From assembly GCF_000006405.1 (NCBI RefSeq), contig NW_003200605.1, positions 203,813 through 246,187 of the forward strand: 42,375 nucleotides of DNA. The letters are read 5' to 3'. The notes below the pieces were generated by a model, which was given only the letters and a program-made list of their open reading frames with translations, was not told the origin of the DNA and searched no databases. The position numbers were made by a program, and so were the translations under genes. This stretch comes from Perkinsus marinus ATCC 50983. Its lineage: Eukaryota > Perkinsozoa > Perkinsida > Perkinsidae. Shown one piece after another: positions 1-11,580 of this stretch; positions within the stretch are counted from its first letter, which is position 1; each line of letters begins with the position of its first letter.

Positions 1-212
1 AGATACTCGTGATATGAAGTCGTTCGAGAGAAGGCTCAATCGAGCAACGATCCATATTCATATTAGTTGCTCATCATGGGGTGGATGGTAGAAGGAGACC
101 CCGTCACCACAAGGCACTGATAACTGTCTATCTCCTAAAGAGGAGAGTTATAATACGTCACGACCCGCCCAGAAGCACATGACAAATCGGTTAAAAGGAG
201 ACGCACTTTCCT
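1..212. other. sequence downstream of RecQ, no gene seen
   Basis: No ORF with family features and no repeat family found elsewhere in the window. Presumably RecQ 3' flank. Confidence 0.4.
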
Positions 213-3200
213 CTACTCACACACCAAATAAGAAGCCACTCTCTTGCCGTAGAGATCGAACCGTCTTGGGACACGAATTGCTTTCCGAACTGCTTCCAAG
301 GGATCCCCTTCTCCATCGTATTTCCGCAGCTCATGAATTTCCTGGTCAGAAAGAATCTTCTGCGGAGGCATATCTTTATCAACAGTCGCAGCGATCTCAA
401 GCCGTCCATGGTTCAGCTTCCTCTCAACAATCCGCAGCTTTTCTTCGTTCACATTTAGTTCCACTTGTGGCGTCGGACTATTGAAAACTCGGGACACGCT
501 ACTCTCGATTTCTCGATGAGTGAACTCCCAAATGGACCGCGGTGAGGACGTTCTTCGTTTTTCGATATAGGAATTCACAGAGTATGCAGTAGCATCGAAA
601 GTCTCCCTTAAATGACCCGACTTAAGAAGGCTGATGATAGCAACTGCCACTCCTTCAATTTCGCAGTGGAGATTTTTCCGGCATTTTTCGCTCAGTTTCA
701 ACAACGTCAACTTTTCCCCTCTCGCAGCTGCCTCATCGAGCTGATAAAAAATCTCTCTAACGATCTTGTCTTCGCTTGGACATTGCTTGAGACTTTTTCT
801 AGGCGGTGCGGAGCTCTCGGTGTTGCAGACATCACAATAACCATCACAAGATGGACATTCAGCATCCCCCATATGAGCCGCAAGATACCCTCTCCTACAC
901 CGAGTCGTCGAGAAGGCGTACTCGGCCATTACATAGAGCTCCTGAAGGGCGTTAGGCTTCCAATAAACCATCACACTCTGACGACATATGTCGAATGGCG
1001 AGGCCATCAGTATTGAAATCGCTGGTCTACCATCGCGACCACAACGGCCTGGCACAAGTAGTAGGTACATCCTCCGAGACGTTGGATAGGCTCATACCGG
1101 ATTCCTGTTGATAATGTTGTATACTAGGAGGCATCGAGAAATGTATAACCCAGCGGACACTGTCGTGATGTACACCCATACCAAAGGCGACCGTAGCGAC
1201 GATTACTTTGCTCTCACCTGACTTTGGCTAATTCACGCCACTGGCCATGTCGAGTGATCATGGTCTCACCGGACATCCACGACTTGTGAACCGCTGCCCG
1301 ACTGTCGGCCCCGAGCTCGCCATGATACCACACAGCAGGGATACCAGCGTGATTCAGACTCGTACACACATCCTCAGTTTCTTTTCTACTCAGACAATAT
1401 ACAATACCATTCGAATCAGCAGGCGGACAAGAAGCACACAACCTGACAGCGAGTGGAAACTGAAGTCCTAAACATTGCTGACTACTTCGTCACAGTCGCT
1501 AACAGTTGCTCCACCGCTCTCGCTTTATCTCTGGGTTTATGAATGACGCCATAGAAAATGTTGGGTCGATCGCAAGGAGCTCGCTTAACGTTAGTGCGCG
1601 ACCGATCCAGATCTAGTCTACCGCATATGTCCTCAACAACTTGCGGAGTTGCCGTGGCTGTTGTAGCAACTATCGGTACTCCAGGGAAGTGTTTTCTGAA
1701 CATTTACTAAGCATCATCATCACGTATGCTGCTGCCACTACCGCAGCATCCCTAACTTCAGGTAGTCCTGGCGAAAATCGTGACCCCACTGTGAAATACA
1801 GTGACTCTCATCTACAGCGATCAAGCCAATACTCTTTGATTCGTGGAGGCGACCAAGCAGATTCATGAACTGGGCACTTTTCGCGATTCTCTCCGGCGTT
1901 ACGAAAACTATCTGAGGTGGATCACATACAAGGCACGGACGAATGCCACGTGGGAGGGATCGATGGAAAGATGCTTCACAACTATTTCCGACAAACTTTG
2001 CGGTACATCAACGTGTTTTTCCTTTAATTCTTTCCGTATTGCTGTTTGCCTTTGTCTCGGCTCCTGCGCGCTCAGCAATCGCGCAGCGACACCGACAGCC
2101 AACAACGATGAAACCTGATACCAGTCCGGACCGCCTATATAGTAATCTCGGCAACTCACTTGGTCATGCATGAGCGAGATCAGAGGAGACACCACTACAG
2201 TAAGTCGCTTCTCTTTAGCTTGGTTAGCTGAGGGTAGTAAGTCTGCGCCCTAGCACTGAATAGCAGAGTGCTCACCGCCCATAAGAACTGCTGGTAGCTG
2301 ATACACTAGACTCTTCCCGCTGCCTGTAGGGGACACTAATACGGCGTCCGACCCGCTTAGTATGGCGTTGAGTATACTCAGTTGGTGGTCACGGAATTGC
2401 TTCACACCAAAGTACCTGTTCGGCACACATGTTGAGGGGAGATAGCGATATTCAAATGACGAGTTTGGGAAAAAATATGCACATGGTCAACTACACCAGA
2501 AATGAGGAAATCTGGGAAAATTCATTTGGGTTTTTCATACACTCCTACCCAGAGTCTTCCGTAAGTTTTGACAACGTAGTGACGGAAATTCTATAATTTA
2601 CGAGGAAATTTCCGAGCTCAGCTGAGGGAAACCGCGCATACACTCCTCCAACACTGCAAATGATTGCCGAAACAGAGTACTGTGCGATCGGGCCTCGTTC
2701 TGCGCATGGTCGACCACATATGTTGGTGACAATATGGAAATTCTGAGGAAATTTTGCAAAATTCTTGTTGGTTCATGGACATTTCTACCCTACTTTGTAT
2801 ATGAACTCCTATAATTAGTGAGGAAACTTCTAGAGTCAGCTGAGGAAAGCGATTACATATATTACAACACTGATGGCTCGAGGGTTAAAATATGTGCACC
2901 AGTGAGGGAAAATATGCACATGCTCAACTACATATGAAAATCCAATATGCAATAAAAACAAAAAATCAGGTAAAATTTGACATTTGTAAAATATGTGCAT
3001 ATTTTCCCACACTGACGTGCACCACAGTAGAGCGATAGTTTTCATCATTGTAGTAACCAAAGTCCACTAGCCTACCGCCAGGCAGCATCACGTAAACTGG
3101 AGTCCCATGAGAAACCAGCGTCAGCCCATACCGATGAGGACGTTGGGGACGGCGAACTGTCCAACTTGGACCGTAGTCTTGCCAGCTTACTTCGGAGAAT

Positions 3201-3399
3201 CTGAAGACCAATATATCTACGATATGCCATCAAAACGCCTAGGCAGAAAAACTACGTTTCGGCGTGCGTAGCTTACATCTCTGGTGACACGCAACTCCTC
3301 AATTTGCCTCTCGACTGAGTCCAACTCCTCTTCCAAGGCGGCAACGGCAACGCGTCCATCATCATCATCACTGCTGAGATCCACTACTCTTCGGGTCAT
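213..3399 (-). CDS. RecQ-family ATP-dependent DNA helicase, 10 exons
   Basis: 3'-5' DNA helicase of the RecQ family, acting in nuclear recombination and replication-fork repair. Exons: 3277-3399, 3076-3200, 2276-2415, 2160-2194, 1997-2114, 1742-1907, 1486-1695, 1270-1442, 1098-1217, 213-1048. All introns are GT-AG and phases agree, giving about 681 aa. Seen in order: acidic/coiled N-terminus, RecQ motif 0 (FGVKQFRDHQ), Walker A SPTGSGKS, motif Ia VVSPLISLMHDQ, FVTPERIA, DEAH-type box DESHCISQWGHDFR, motif III TTATATP, helicase C with YCLSRKE, AFGMGV and SGRCGRDG, then the RecQ zinc-binding segment CRRGYLAAHMGD followed by CPSC and CDVCN. The C-terminal 200 residues are unrecognised. Intron 2 (2416-3075, 660 nt) is filled with MITE-A copies; the other introns are 43-89 nt. 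The start is the ATG at 3399. The exon 5/6 junction has an alternative acceptor a few bases away. Confidence 0.93.
2461..2656 (+). mobile_element. MITE-A copy 1
   Basis: Begins near TTTGGGAAAAAATATGCACA and ends CTCCTCCAACACTG. It carries the family core GAGCTCAGCTGAGG. Full length but diverged; in RecQ intron 2. Confidence 0.8.
2702..2872 (+). mobile_element. MITE-A copy 2 (5' truncated)
   Basis: Starts inside the family at CGCATGGTCGACCACATATG and ends TTACAACACTG. In RecQ intron 2, directly downstream of copy 1. Confidence 0.75.
2901..3014. repeat. foldback made of two MITE-A 5' ends
   Basis: CAGTGAGGGAAAATATGCAC at 2901 is matched in inverted orientation by GTGCATATTTTCCCACACTG ending at 3014. 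Both arms are the same terminus of MITE-A facing each other, so this is a head-to-head solo-end pair rather than a full element. Confidence 0.75.
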
Positions 3400-4128
3400 A
3401 ACGAAAAAGCTCAGGAAGAGCCGCTATGCTCAGTAAACTCTGCTTATTTTCAATCATTAGGGAACAATGGTTGATGAAATCTAGAGATTCTATCTACCAT
3501 CATACTCGTTAAATCATCTAACCTCAAACGCTGGAGATGAAATACACCTGAGATCTCAATCACTTTGTGAACCTACAGCTGCCCATGCTAAGAAGCAATG
3601 CTATTACATGGACTCAACAGAATTTCTTACGAATTTTATACACGGATTTGTTGAACGAATCAGTGTATGAAATTCGTAACGGATATTTCGCAACCGAATG
3701 CAATTTTCCATCAAGTCAGCCGAAGAGTCAACGGAGATGTTTAAAACACTTCCTCAGAATTCCCGGCTGTGCTCTCAGAATTGCGTTTAACTTATACCAG
3801 TCGTTGGGTTGACGAATACCACAGCCGCGAAAAGGATGGTGATGATGATGATGAAGAACCGACACACTCGCCTTGAGCCTCACACGAAAACTCATGTATA
3901 ATGAACGCGTGAGTCATATTGTCGGTTCGATACGTAACATTGCCTACTACAAGAACTGGACGATTACAAAACACATAACGAAGCCACACTGATCACTCAG
4001 GCCTCAGGCTTAACTGACAACATCCCCATGGCGGCGCTACTAAGCACAACCGTTACGTGTTGAGGAAGTAAACCCTGTTATCAACAGCGGAGAGATATGC
4101 TGCATTGTCGCCTATCAGATATTATCAA
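3400..4128. other. intergenic, RecQ 5' side to MgtE 3' side
   Basis: About 730 nt. Open frames are present on both strands (for example 3567-3812 + and 3792-3989 -), but none has recognisable motifs or splice continuity. No MITE copy is present. It should hold the RecQ promoter and the MgtE 3' UTR. Confidence 0.4.
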
Positions 4129-5382
4129 TCAAAAAACTCGTCCCTTGAGGAGTAGGAAATCGCATATCGAACAAGTCAACAGAACTCCCAGAATGTCCAT
4201 CAAAACCTACAAAAAAACACTACCATAACATCCGCAAATATTCAAAGTCACTCACTTGTATAGCAGCACCAGCGTGAGCCGGGTCCGAGCCAAGACGATG
4301 CAACAGTAGCGGGAGTAGGGTACCGAGAAGGATGGACGATAGCACAATCGTCATCATAGAAATAGAAATGGCGATTGATTCGATCTGAAACCAATACAGT
4401 GCGATAATAATTGTATACCATATTTCCTCGAACTCACAACTGTGACTTGTTCACCATCATTGATAGGTACAATAAGCGTTCTCACAGCACTGACAACACC
4501 CAAGATGGCGGCCATGCCCATCGCCATGCCGATCTCTCGAGTCACTGATCTCCCTATCGAGAAGCTGCCCTGTTGCCCGAGAGCTAAGCGTCGTACCTGA
4601 CGACAAGGGGAGCATCTCTTCCTCTGTAGAGGCAGCATGTTAAGTGATGAATTACCACCAACACTGCACTTTGACTGCCAGCATTGCCACCAGCACCAAC
4701 TAGCATAGTGAGGAAGTAGATGATGACGGGATGAGTCGTGAGAAGGGTACTATAGGAGGATAATACGAATGATGATAATGACTGTAATAATAGTAGTCCC
4801 AATAGCCATAATATCCTGTCACGATAACTGTGGTAACTACCGTCCATCACCTGACGATGACGTTCACCCACCCACTAAATCTAAGCAGTGAAATTCCAAC
4901 TACTACCACTACTGATTTCAATGAAATCACAACTACTACCACTACTAATTCCAACCACAAGAGAGTCGCTGAATGACATTGTCATAGAAAATAATAACAT
5001 AGATCATAGTCATACTTCTACCGTGAAATAGTACGACGAATACTCCCTAGTAGTACCGATAGACACAATGTAGTTTGCAAATATTATCACATCAAAATTC
5101 AGTAATACCACACTTGCGACTAACTATCATACAACAGACCCAATAAGGGGAGACTGCTCACTCTGTGACGGCCAATGGAATGTTCATCATCCTCGTCTCC
5201 AGCCAGTGCCATATCCCCCACCGGCCGCCGACGGGCTTCTCGATAGCGTAGGGTCGCCACTTCCCTGAAATACACAATACATCCACGATAGTTCCCATCG
5301 GGAGGCAATACTTCCTCAACCGCATGATCTCTTGTCCTTGCCTCTCTATCGTCTCGATACTCTCATCTCGTCCGAAAACCAT
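4129..5382 (-). CDS. MgtE/SLC41-type divalent cation (Mg2+) transporter, membrane domain only
   Basis: Predicted Mg2+ channel/transporter of the MgtE family. Exons: 5162-5382, 4659-4815, 4438-4596, 4384-4256, 4206-4129; phases agree and give 247 aa from the ATG at 5382. Seen: a cytosolic N-terminal segment of about 73 aa, then five hydrophobic helices. They include LLLLQSLSSFVL, the family signature LVGAGGNAGSQSAV followed by RRLALG, a helix IGMAMGMAAILGVVSAVRTL, a helix SILLGTLLPLLLHRLGSDP, and a last helix starting VLMDILGVLL. This is the MgtE transmembrane core. The MgtE N-domain and CBS domains of bacterial homologues are absent, so cytosolic Mg2+ gating as in bacteria is unlikely. Intron 1 (4816-5161) has a short direct repeat CTACTACCACTACT at 4901 and 4931. 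Confidence 0.88.
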
Positions 5383-5667
5383 GGGGGCAACAACGTGAAA
5401 AACTGTTTATTGCAGCACCAGCGTTGAAAAACATACATATGCTCAACTACGTTCGTTGATCACAATGTGAAAATTTTTCTACTCCAAACTTGTTAAAACT
5501 ACTGAGCTCAGCTGATGAAAAACAAACACGTTCACCCGAACCAAAGAAACAGTCATTTCAACAGCATACTCCTTCCCACTACCCTTTCCATACTACCAGA
5601 AGGCCATGTCCCTTTCCATACTACTATCAAACTCAACAACTCAAGAAAAGCAGAAAGCTGATGATGA
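5383..5667. other. intergenic, MgtE 5' side to Sfi1-like 3' side
   Basis: Contains the truncated MITE-A copy at 5419-5524. The remainder has no gene features. Confidence 0.5.
5419..5524 (+). mobile_element. MITE-A copy 3 (internally deleted)
   Basis: Starts CAGCGTTGAAAAACATACAT and reaches ACTGAGCTCAGCTGATG, but the right terminus is missing. Lies about 35 nt upstream of the MgtE start codon. Confidence 0.7.
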
Positions 5668-8600
5668 TCAACCACCAGCAGCACTTTGAATTTTCATTTT
5701 CGTTATCTCCGCCCGGATCTCCCCGAGCCGTGTCCATATCTCCTTTTCCCGCTCCGCTCGAACCATAATTTCCATTCTACTGCTCTCCAGCTCGGCGCTG
5801 AGAGCATCTTCCATCATTTTCCTCTTACGACAAATGAACTTCCTCCATCGTGCCACCACAAGTATCGCGAGGCTCTCCTGAAAAGATCAATTTACCCAAC
5901 ACGTTTTCTTCATGAACTGATACCCATTGTGGAAAAATATGCACATGGTCAACCACATGTGTTAGTGAAAATTTTGTGTTATTGGTTTCTGTGCACTTCT
6001 ACACGAATTCGTATGTGACCTTTTAATGAGCTCAACTCAGGAAAGCGAGCATATATTCCTCCAACACTGCTCTTCCCCTTCACAAAGGGCCCCCGAGCCG
6101 ACTATCACCAACAGCAGTCAGCAAGATATGAACCAAAGTAGTGATGGTAGCATTGTAATGGTGAATCTTTAAAGTCAATTCTACTACAGCAGTTTCTGTT
6201 AGAGGTGCTAGTTACTGTTACTGTTACTGTTACTGTTACTGTTACTGTTACTATTACTGTTAGTGTTAGTGTTAGTGTTACTGTTACTGTTACTGTTACT
6301 GTTAGTGTTAGTGTTAGTGTTACTGTTACTGTTACTGTTAGTGTTACTGTTACTGTTACTATTACTGTTAGTGTTAGTGTTAGTGTTAGTGTTACTGTTA
6401 CTGTTACTGTTAGTGTTAGTGTTACTATTACTGTTAGTGTTAGTGTTAGTGTTAGTGTTACTGTTAGTGTTAGTGTTAGTGTTAGTGTTAGTGTTAGTGT
6501 TAGTGTTAGTGTTAGTGTTACTGTTAGTGTTAGTGTTAGTGTTAGTGTTAGTGTTAGTGTTACTGTTAGTGTTAGTGTTAGTGTTAGTGTTAGTGTTAGT
6601 GTTACTGTTAGTGTTAGTGTTAGTGTTAGTGTTAGTGTTAGTGTTAGTGTTAGTGTTAGTGTTAGTGTTAGCTGTTAGTGTTAGTGTTAGTGTTAGTGTT
6701 AGTGTTACTGTTAGTGTTAGTGTTAGTGTTAGTGTTAGTGTTACTGTTAGTGTTAGTGTTAGTGTTAGTGTTAGTGTTAGTGTTAGTGTTACTGTTACTG
6801 TTAGCTGTTAGTTACTTGTCCAGGCTGTAGAGCCATGACAAGTTATTCTACCACTACTTATAAATCTCAGAGCGATCATCATTAACCTCAGGAAAAAACG
6901 CTGATTTTTCACATTTGCATATCAAATCGGCGCCCGCTGTAGCTACTCACCTGTCGCCTCTTGACTGCCTCCATCACAACAACGATTCTCCGCATGCCCG
7001 ACCTCAAGAGGCACCTCTGAAGACTTTCCACTAACCGCCGTAGGACCAGGAGCCGACGCGTAATCCTGTGCCAGTCTATGAGGCAACGGCGCTGAAGTCG
7101 TCGGTGCCCGTCTCGGATGGCAACCTCCAAACAGGATTGCAAATGTTGCTCAAAAGTAAGACGTTTCTTCCACTGGGAGAGGTACCTCCTTCTCAGATTA
7201 ACCTGTAGGGAGGTATCTTAGGTTGCAGCGAAGAAGATACAAAACATGTCCGAAAATGACCGCCTACCAAGCCCACCTCCATAATAGCCTCCAAGCGCCG
7301 TACCACACCTCGGTGAACTTTTCGATATTCCATTCGACCCTGCAAGCCTTCCAGGGCCTTCCTCAGGAGATTGAAACAGAGTAAATCGCTGGCTCGACGT
7401 CGCAGCACACCCGTATAACGACGATGATCGACATACAACATCTATGCACTACTTCGTAAATCGATCACGCGGGCGCGCGCTACTCACCCATTGCTCCCAC
7501 ACATTTCTACAAAGACCGTCAGCCCAGTAGAAGAGCGCTTTAGAATTATTATATCGGCTAATTAAACTCTCCTCCACTGCCACCCTCAAAGTGTCGAAGA
7601 CCCTGAAAACCTCGTCAAGAACCCATGTCGATCTCGCTCGCCCAAAAATAACGAAGTGGAGAAAACCAACACACCGTCCGGCCAACCGCGGTAAGTGACG
7701 ATTTTCAAAGGTGTAAACAATTCTCATCGGACAAAAACAATTTTAGCATTTTCCAACGACGCTCCGCCACGCAATGTTGGAATATATGTTCGCTTTCTCA
7801 GCTGAGTTCAGAAATTTTCCCACTAATTGTGGGAGTTTATAAACGACCCCGGGTTGAAATGTTCAGAAACCACGCCCTCACATGTGGTTGACTACGTGCA
7901 TGTTTTTCCAAACTGGCTTTGTGTGGTGTCATTTTGAGAGAGAATAACCAAAATCGCATAAACACTCCTCAGCTCAAACCGTCCGAATGCCCCCCCCCCT
8001 TCCCCGGACCCCTCTAGCCTTGATATCGTTTCTCAGGGTTTGATAACAATGAATAAAATGTGCCTAATGTGATGAAATTTACATCGAAAACTGTTCGAAG
8101 AATGTGTTCCTAGCCATGTTGAAAATTCCAAATGAGTTCCCCCTCGAGGGCCTCATATGTCCCCCCCTTCCCCACCAACCTCGCCATCGCCACCATACGA
8201 TGGGCCGCCGCCTTCTCCTCCACGCTCCTTCTCTGTACAATCGCCATCGACACTCCAGCCCTCCATCTCCTCCATTGCAACAAGAGGTAATATCGCATCG
8301 CTACGGCACGCACTCTACGCTTCAGGGAAGCATACCGCATACAGTCGACCGCCCAAAATCGGTAGGCGGAGCGAAGCGAATTCTCATCCCTCACACTGGC
8401 TACCGCTAAGGCCTTGTACTGCCATATCTAACAACACCGTACCTCTATAAGATGTAATCAGTGAAAGCAAACCCAGAGGAGATGAGTAAAATCCCAGGAT
8501 AGTCTCGTAACTTCAATGAATAGTGTCAAAGAACTCATATACGGTTACATGCTGGGCCTTGGTGCTTGGCTCGACGACACAGCACACTAGGCTGGACTAT

Positions 8601-11191
8601 GCGTACACTGGAGTGGAGTTTCACGACCCGTTTTACGTCAAGTGGCGTAATAGGCCTCATGAAAATCGAGGATACTCCGCGAACTACACCGGACAAATCA
8701 CCCGGACATTTCACGTACATCACGCGTTTAACGCGTTATTCACTGCTCACCTGCTCTGCTATTAACTATTTTATGTTTTCCACTTCGCGTTTTTCATATC
8801 ACAGGTAAACTCAATGGATGGAAACCCAACTGTGTTACCTTCCACTGTTGTTTCCTCCTCTCCGTAGAGCTCCTCCAATCCGACAGCCTCCGTACAGCCC
8901 TCAAGCGCATGACCACCACTCGAGCCTCCCTCACCCTACTCTTACCATTCCTCCTCCTATTCCTCTCACCCACCCATCCTCGCCAGGCCCTCCTCATCAA
9001 CCCCCCTGAGTAGCACTTCACAGCCAACGCCCACCGACCATTCTCCTGCCTTAATACAGGCCTTCCCTCGTACATCCATCTCAACCACCATTTCCTCAGC
9101 AAACCCTGCCTGAGCCTAAGACACGCCTCGTAGCGTCCCAACCGGTGGCGCTCAACACACTGTTGAAAGCCTTCGAAGCTACGACTCAGCAAGGCCTCAT
9201 CATAACGCCTTCCAGCCTCCTTCTTACGAGCCCGCCAAAACTGCTTGTCCACGACGAAATCGATCAGGTGATCGATACAGCGCCGTTTCAACCGGAACAA
9301 CTTCAGCCTCATGAGGTCACGCACGCGACAAAGATCATGCCACGAATAAAAATTCACCCTGATGATTCTATCAGCAAATTTCCTATGAATTTTCCTCTGC
9401 CGTCTCCGCTCCGCTTTCCCTAATTTCCTCATTTCTCTCCAACCATTCAGCGACCTCCTCTTCGCATACACCTCCGCAAACCGCCGCGCGCCCTGCCACA
9501 ACAGACCCAGGCGATACCACACCAACAACACCCTCAAGCTCAACACAGCGACGTGCATCTCCCGACACTCCTTCCCATTCCTAGCCGCCCTCCTCATGTC
9601 CGTACACCGCAATACCCAACCCTTGAAGCTCCTCCGTAACCTCACCCGCTCCGCTTCCCTAGGCACATTCAGAACGGCTCTCCTCCACGTTAAGAAGGCC
9701 GTAAGAATGCAAGATTGCCTCACCCACTGCGTCCATCTCCCCCACACCATCCGCTCTAGCCTCTCACCAGCAGCTCGTCTCGCCAAGAGCTCATTTCTAG
9801 TTACAGCCATCCACGCTAAACACGCCCGTCGTCTGAGCTGGAAAGACACTCGTAATTTCAATACCACACCTCCGTCTTCTGCCGTGCTCCTCTTCCTGGT
9901 GAAATCTCGCCAACCCGAAAACGCCCGCCTCAACACCGCCCTTACAAGCCGCTTATCAAGCCTTTCCCTCGTCCACGCTCTCCAATCGATCACCAGGGCG
10001 CGCGCTTTTACAGATATCACCTTCTGCTTGACCCCTTCCCGCTCCCGAACCAAACAGACTCTCCTCTGTAATGCTCGAAGCCCGCGCTTTAACCTAATTC
10101 TGCGATGGAGTTCCAAGGCTCGGGTCCTCGCCCACACAAGACGTCGGGTGGCATCACGCCAGAAGCTGTAGAAATTTTGATGAACACCACTTGAGTGCAG
10201 TCGTCTCAAGCTCTCATACAAATTCCGGAGGCGAATTCGCCGGGTAGAGTACCTGTGCCTCGGTATTCTCACTATGTAGTGTGGGAGAATATGCACATGG
10301 TTAACTGCATGCGTTGGTGATGAGATGGATTTTTTGAGGAAATTATGGTTACTTTTCGGACATTTCTATCCTCTTATGATCAATGAGGAAACTCCCGAGC
10401 TCAGCTGAGGAAAGCAAACATATATTCCTACTCCAACACTGGCTCCAACTAAAGACCTAATAAGTCCAAGCCACAGTGAGAGAGACCCACTCACAAGTGT
10501 AGGGCAGCAACACTCCTGCCAAGAAGGGTTCTCCTATGGTGGGCATGGGCACGATGAGCTCTGAGGGTATTCATACGGCTTTGATATACTGTTGATACCC
10601 AGGCTGAGAAGGTCGCCGATACCACCAAATATCGCCTTCTAGCAGACATCTGATACAACAACAACAACTACTCAGTGAGCACCTAGTAGGCGCGAGCCAA
10701 TCGAATATGTCACTCCATAAAAGAGGATGATGACCAAAATCAACATCTCTTTATGGAACCCAGCACCAGTGTGGTGAAATTTGCACTTGGTGATCAACCA
10801 CATGTGTTGGCGACACTATGGTGATTCTGGGAAATTCCTGCTGGTTTCTGTGCAGTTCTAACACGATTCGTACATAACTACTATAACTAATGAGGATACT
10901 GCTGAGCTGAGCTGATGAACATACATCACAGCGCTGCCCAGGACTGACCTCATCTGCAAAGTTCCTCCTTCTTCTCCTCAGCTCACACATAGTCTGACTG
11001 TGGCTATAAGCATACCATAGTGACAGGATCTCCTCTTTTAATCGGAACCTTGCCCGAGCCGATACCACAATTCTGCAGATTCAACATACCACAACCAGCG
11101 TCACTCGCCACGAAATTACCCACCTATTCCTCCACAGAATTCTTCTCCGGGCAACATATCTCTGCCAACCCCTCAGCAAGGCCCTCATCAT
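5668..11191 (-). CDS. Sfi1-like centrin-binding repeat protein, 9 exons
   Basis: Probable centrosome/basal-body scaffold: a long helical protein whose repeats bind centrin. Exons: 11124-11191, 10949-11072, 10495-10649, 8839-10252, 8176-8418, 7488-7610, 7277-7441, 6951-7172, 5668-5877; phases agree and give about 907 aa. Nearly the whole protein is basic, Trp-rich 23-35-residue repeats with the Sfi1 pattern (hydrophobic-x-x-W-x-x), for example NFYSFWRDATRR, AFSGWRDFTRKR, VWGRWTQWVRQS, AFLTWRRAVL, SLNGWREMRKLG, AWRGWVGERNR, ATFSAWVSTVYQ and AYRFWAVDCMR, with at least 18 visible. The 1.4-kb exon 4 alone has about 14. The last exon ends in a charged coiled segment. The start (ATG 11191, MMRALLRGW) is tentative, since an upstream exon could exist. 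Introns 2, 3, 5 and 8 contain MITE-A, intron 4 holds MITE-B pieces, and intron 8 also holds the hexamer array. Confidence 0.85.
5936..6069 (+). mobile_element. MITE-A copy 4
   Basis: Starts TTGTGGAAAAATATGCACAT and ends ATTCCTCCAACACTG. In Sfi1-like intron 8. Confidence 0.8.
6208..6815 (+). repeat. hexamer satellite, TTAGTG / TTACTG units
   Basis: About 100 tandem 6-bp units, either GTTAGT or GTTACT, with rare GTTATT-type variants and an extra GCT near 6670 and 6803 that shifts the frame. The left third is rich in GTTACT; the right two thirds are mainly GTTAGT with single GTTACT units spaced every several repeats. It lies wholly inside Sfi1-like intron 8 (5878-6950). It reads open in several frames as (VS/VT)n or (LV/LL)n, which is a by-product of the repeat. 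Confidence 0.95.
7630..7650 (+). repeat. short intronic motif GATCTCGCTCGCCC
   Basis: One of five occurrences of GATCTCGCTCGCCC(G)AAAATA or its complement. This one lies near the acceptor of Sfi1-like intron 5. Confidence 0.55.
7772..7915 (-). mobile_element. MITE-A copy 5 (inverted)
   Basis: Reads CAATGTTGGAATATATGTTC at the left end and ATGTTTTTCCAAACTG at the right end. In Sfi1-like intron 5 (7611-8175). Confidence 0.8.
8365..8378 (+). repeat. 14-mer GGCGGAGCGAAGCG, coding copy
   Basis: The same 14-mer occurs at 16663-16676 and, inverted, at 38360-38373. This copy lies in coding sequence of Sfi1-like exon 5 (codons for SLRSA). Confidence 0.6.
8608..8813. mobile_element. MITE-B fragments in Sfi1-like intron 4
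   Basis: GGAGTTTCACGACCCGTTTT with ACGTCAAGTGGCGTAAT follows the MITE-B 3' arm. The other end, TTTTTCATATCACAGGTAAA, is found 140 bp away, so the copy is interrupted by unrelated sequence. Confidence 0.55.
10277..10441 (+). mobile_element. MITE-A copy 6
   Basis: TAGTGTGGGAGAATATGCAC to TACTCCAACACTG. It lies in Sfi1-like intron 3 (10253-10494) and makes up most of that intron. An apparent open frame running from the repeat into exon 4 is a false start created by the insertion. Confidence 0.85.
10767..10936 (+). mobile_element. MITE-A copy 7, with 8-bp target duplication
   Basis: Starts CAGTGTGGTGAAATTTGCAC and ends CATCACAGCGCTG. It is flanked by CCCAGCAC (10759-10766) and CCCAGGAC (10937-10944), 7 of 8 identical, as for a slightly decayed 8-bp target-site duplication. 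It lies in Sfi1-like intron 2, ending 12 bp from the exon 2 donor. Confidence 0.85.
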
Positions 11192-11580
11192 CACACCGTC
11201 GTTCCTCGCTCTCCTCGACTGCTGCTGCTGCTGCCGATGATGATGACGGTGTTTTATAATTATCAAAACACTTCTAAACACGTGCCTCCCAACGCTTCCC
11301 CCCTCAAAGAGAGCTTCCGCGTACTAGTATCGAATTGAACCCCCTCTTGAACGACCTAAGCCCACTTCTCATAGAGCGAGGACTCCCACAGTCAAGAGAA
11401 AATGCTCGTGAAAAATTGTTATAACACGCTGGCCTGCCCCCTTGTCACTTCGATTCTCAATACACTCCACAGAAACGCCCAGAGTTAGACTGATAGACTC
11501 TCCACTCTCCAACCGAGAGGTACAGTTTGAGTGGCTCGAGTGATACATTTTCATCAGCGTTTGCTATCACAGTTACTATC

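Larger units (their letters stand above)
2416..3075 (-). other. RecQ intron 2, expanded by MITE-A copies
   Basis: The donor follows codon bases CG at 3076, and the acceptor AACAG precedes TACTTTGG. Joining them gives the contiguous RecQ core AWR-YFGVKQF. The intron is about ten times the length of its neighbours because it holds two MITE-A copies and a foldback of MITE-A ends. Confidence 0.85.

Noticed and set aside
5158-5308. Second frame (PPDGNYRGCIVYF...) as an alternative MgtE exon
   Set aside because: The other frame has an ATG, a good donor (GTGAGC) and the correct phase into the membrane domain.
6205-6811. Open frames of 157 and 182 aa (VSVS/VTVT and LVLV repeats)
   Set aside because: They are translations of the hexamer array inside an intron, open in several frames simply because the unit contains no stop.
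9596-10171. Plus-strand frame of 191 aa
   Set aside because: Antisense shadow of the large Sfi1-like exon, which has the repeats and the splice continuity.
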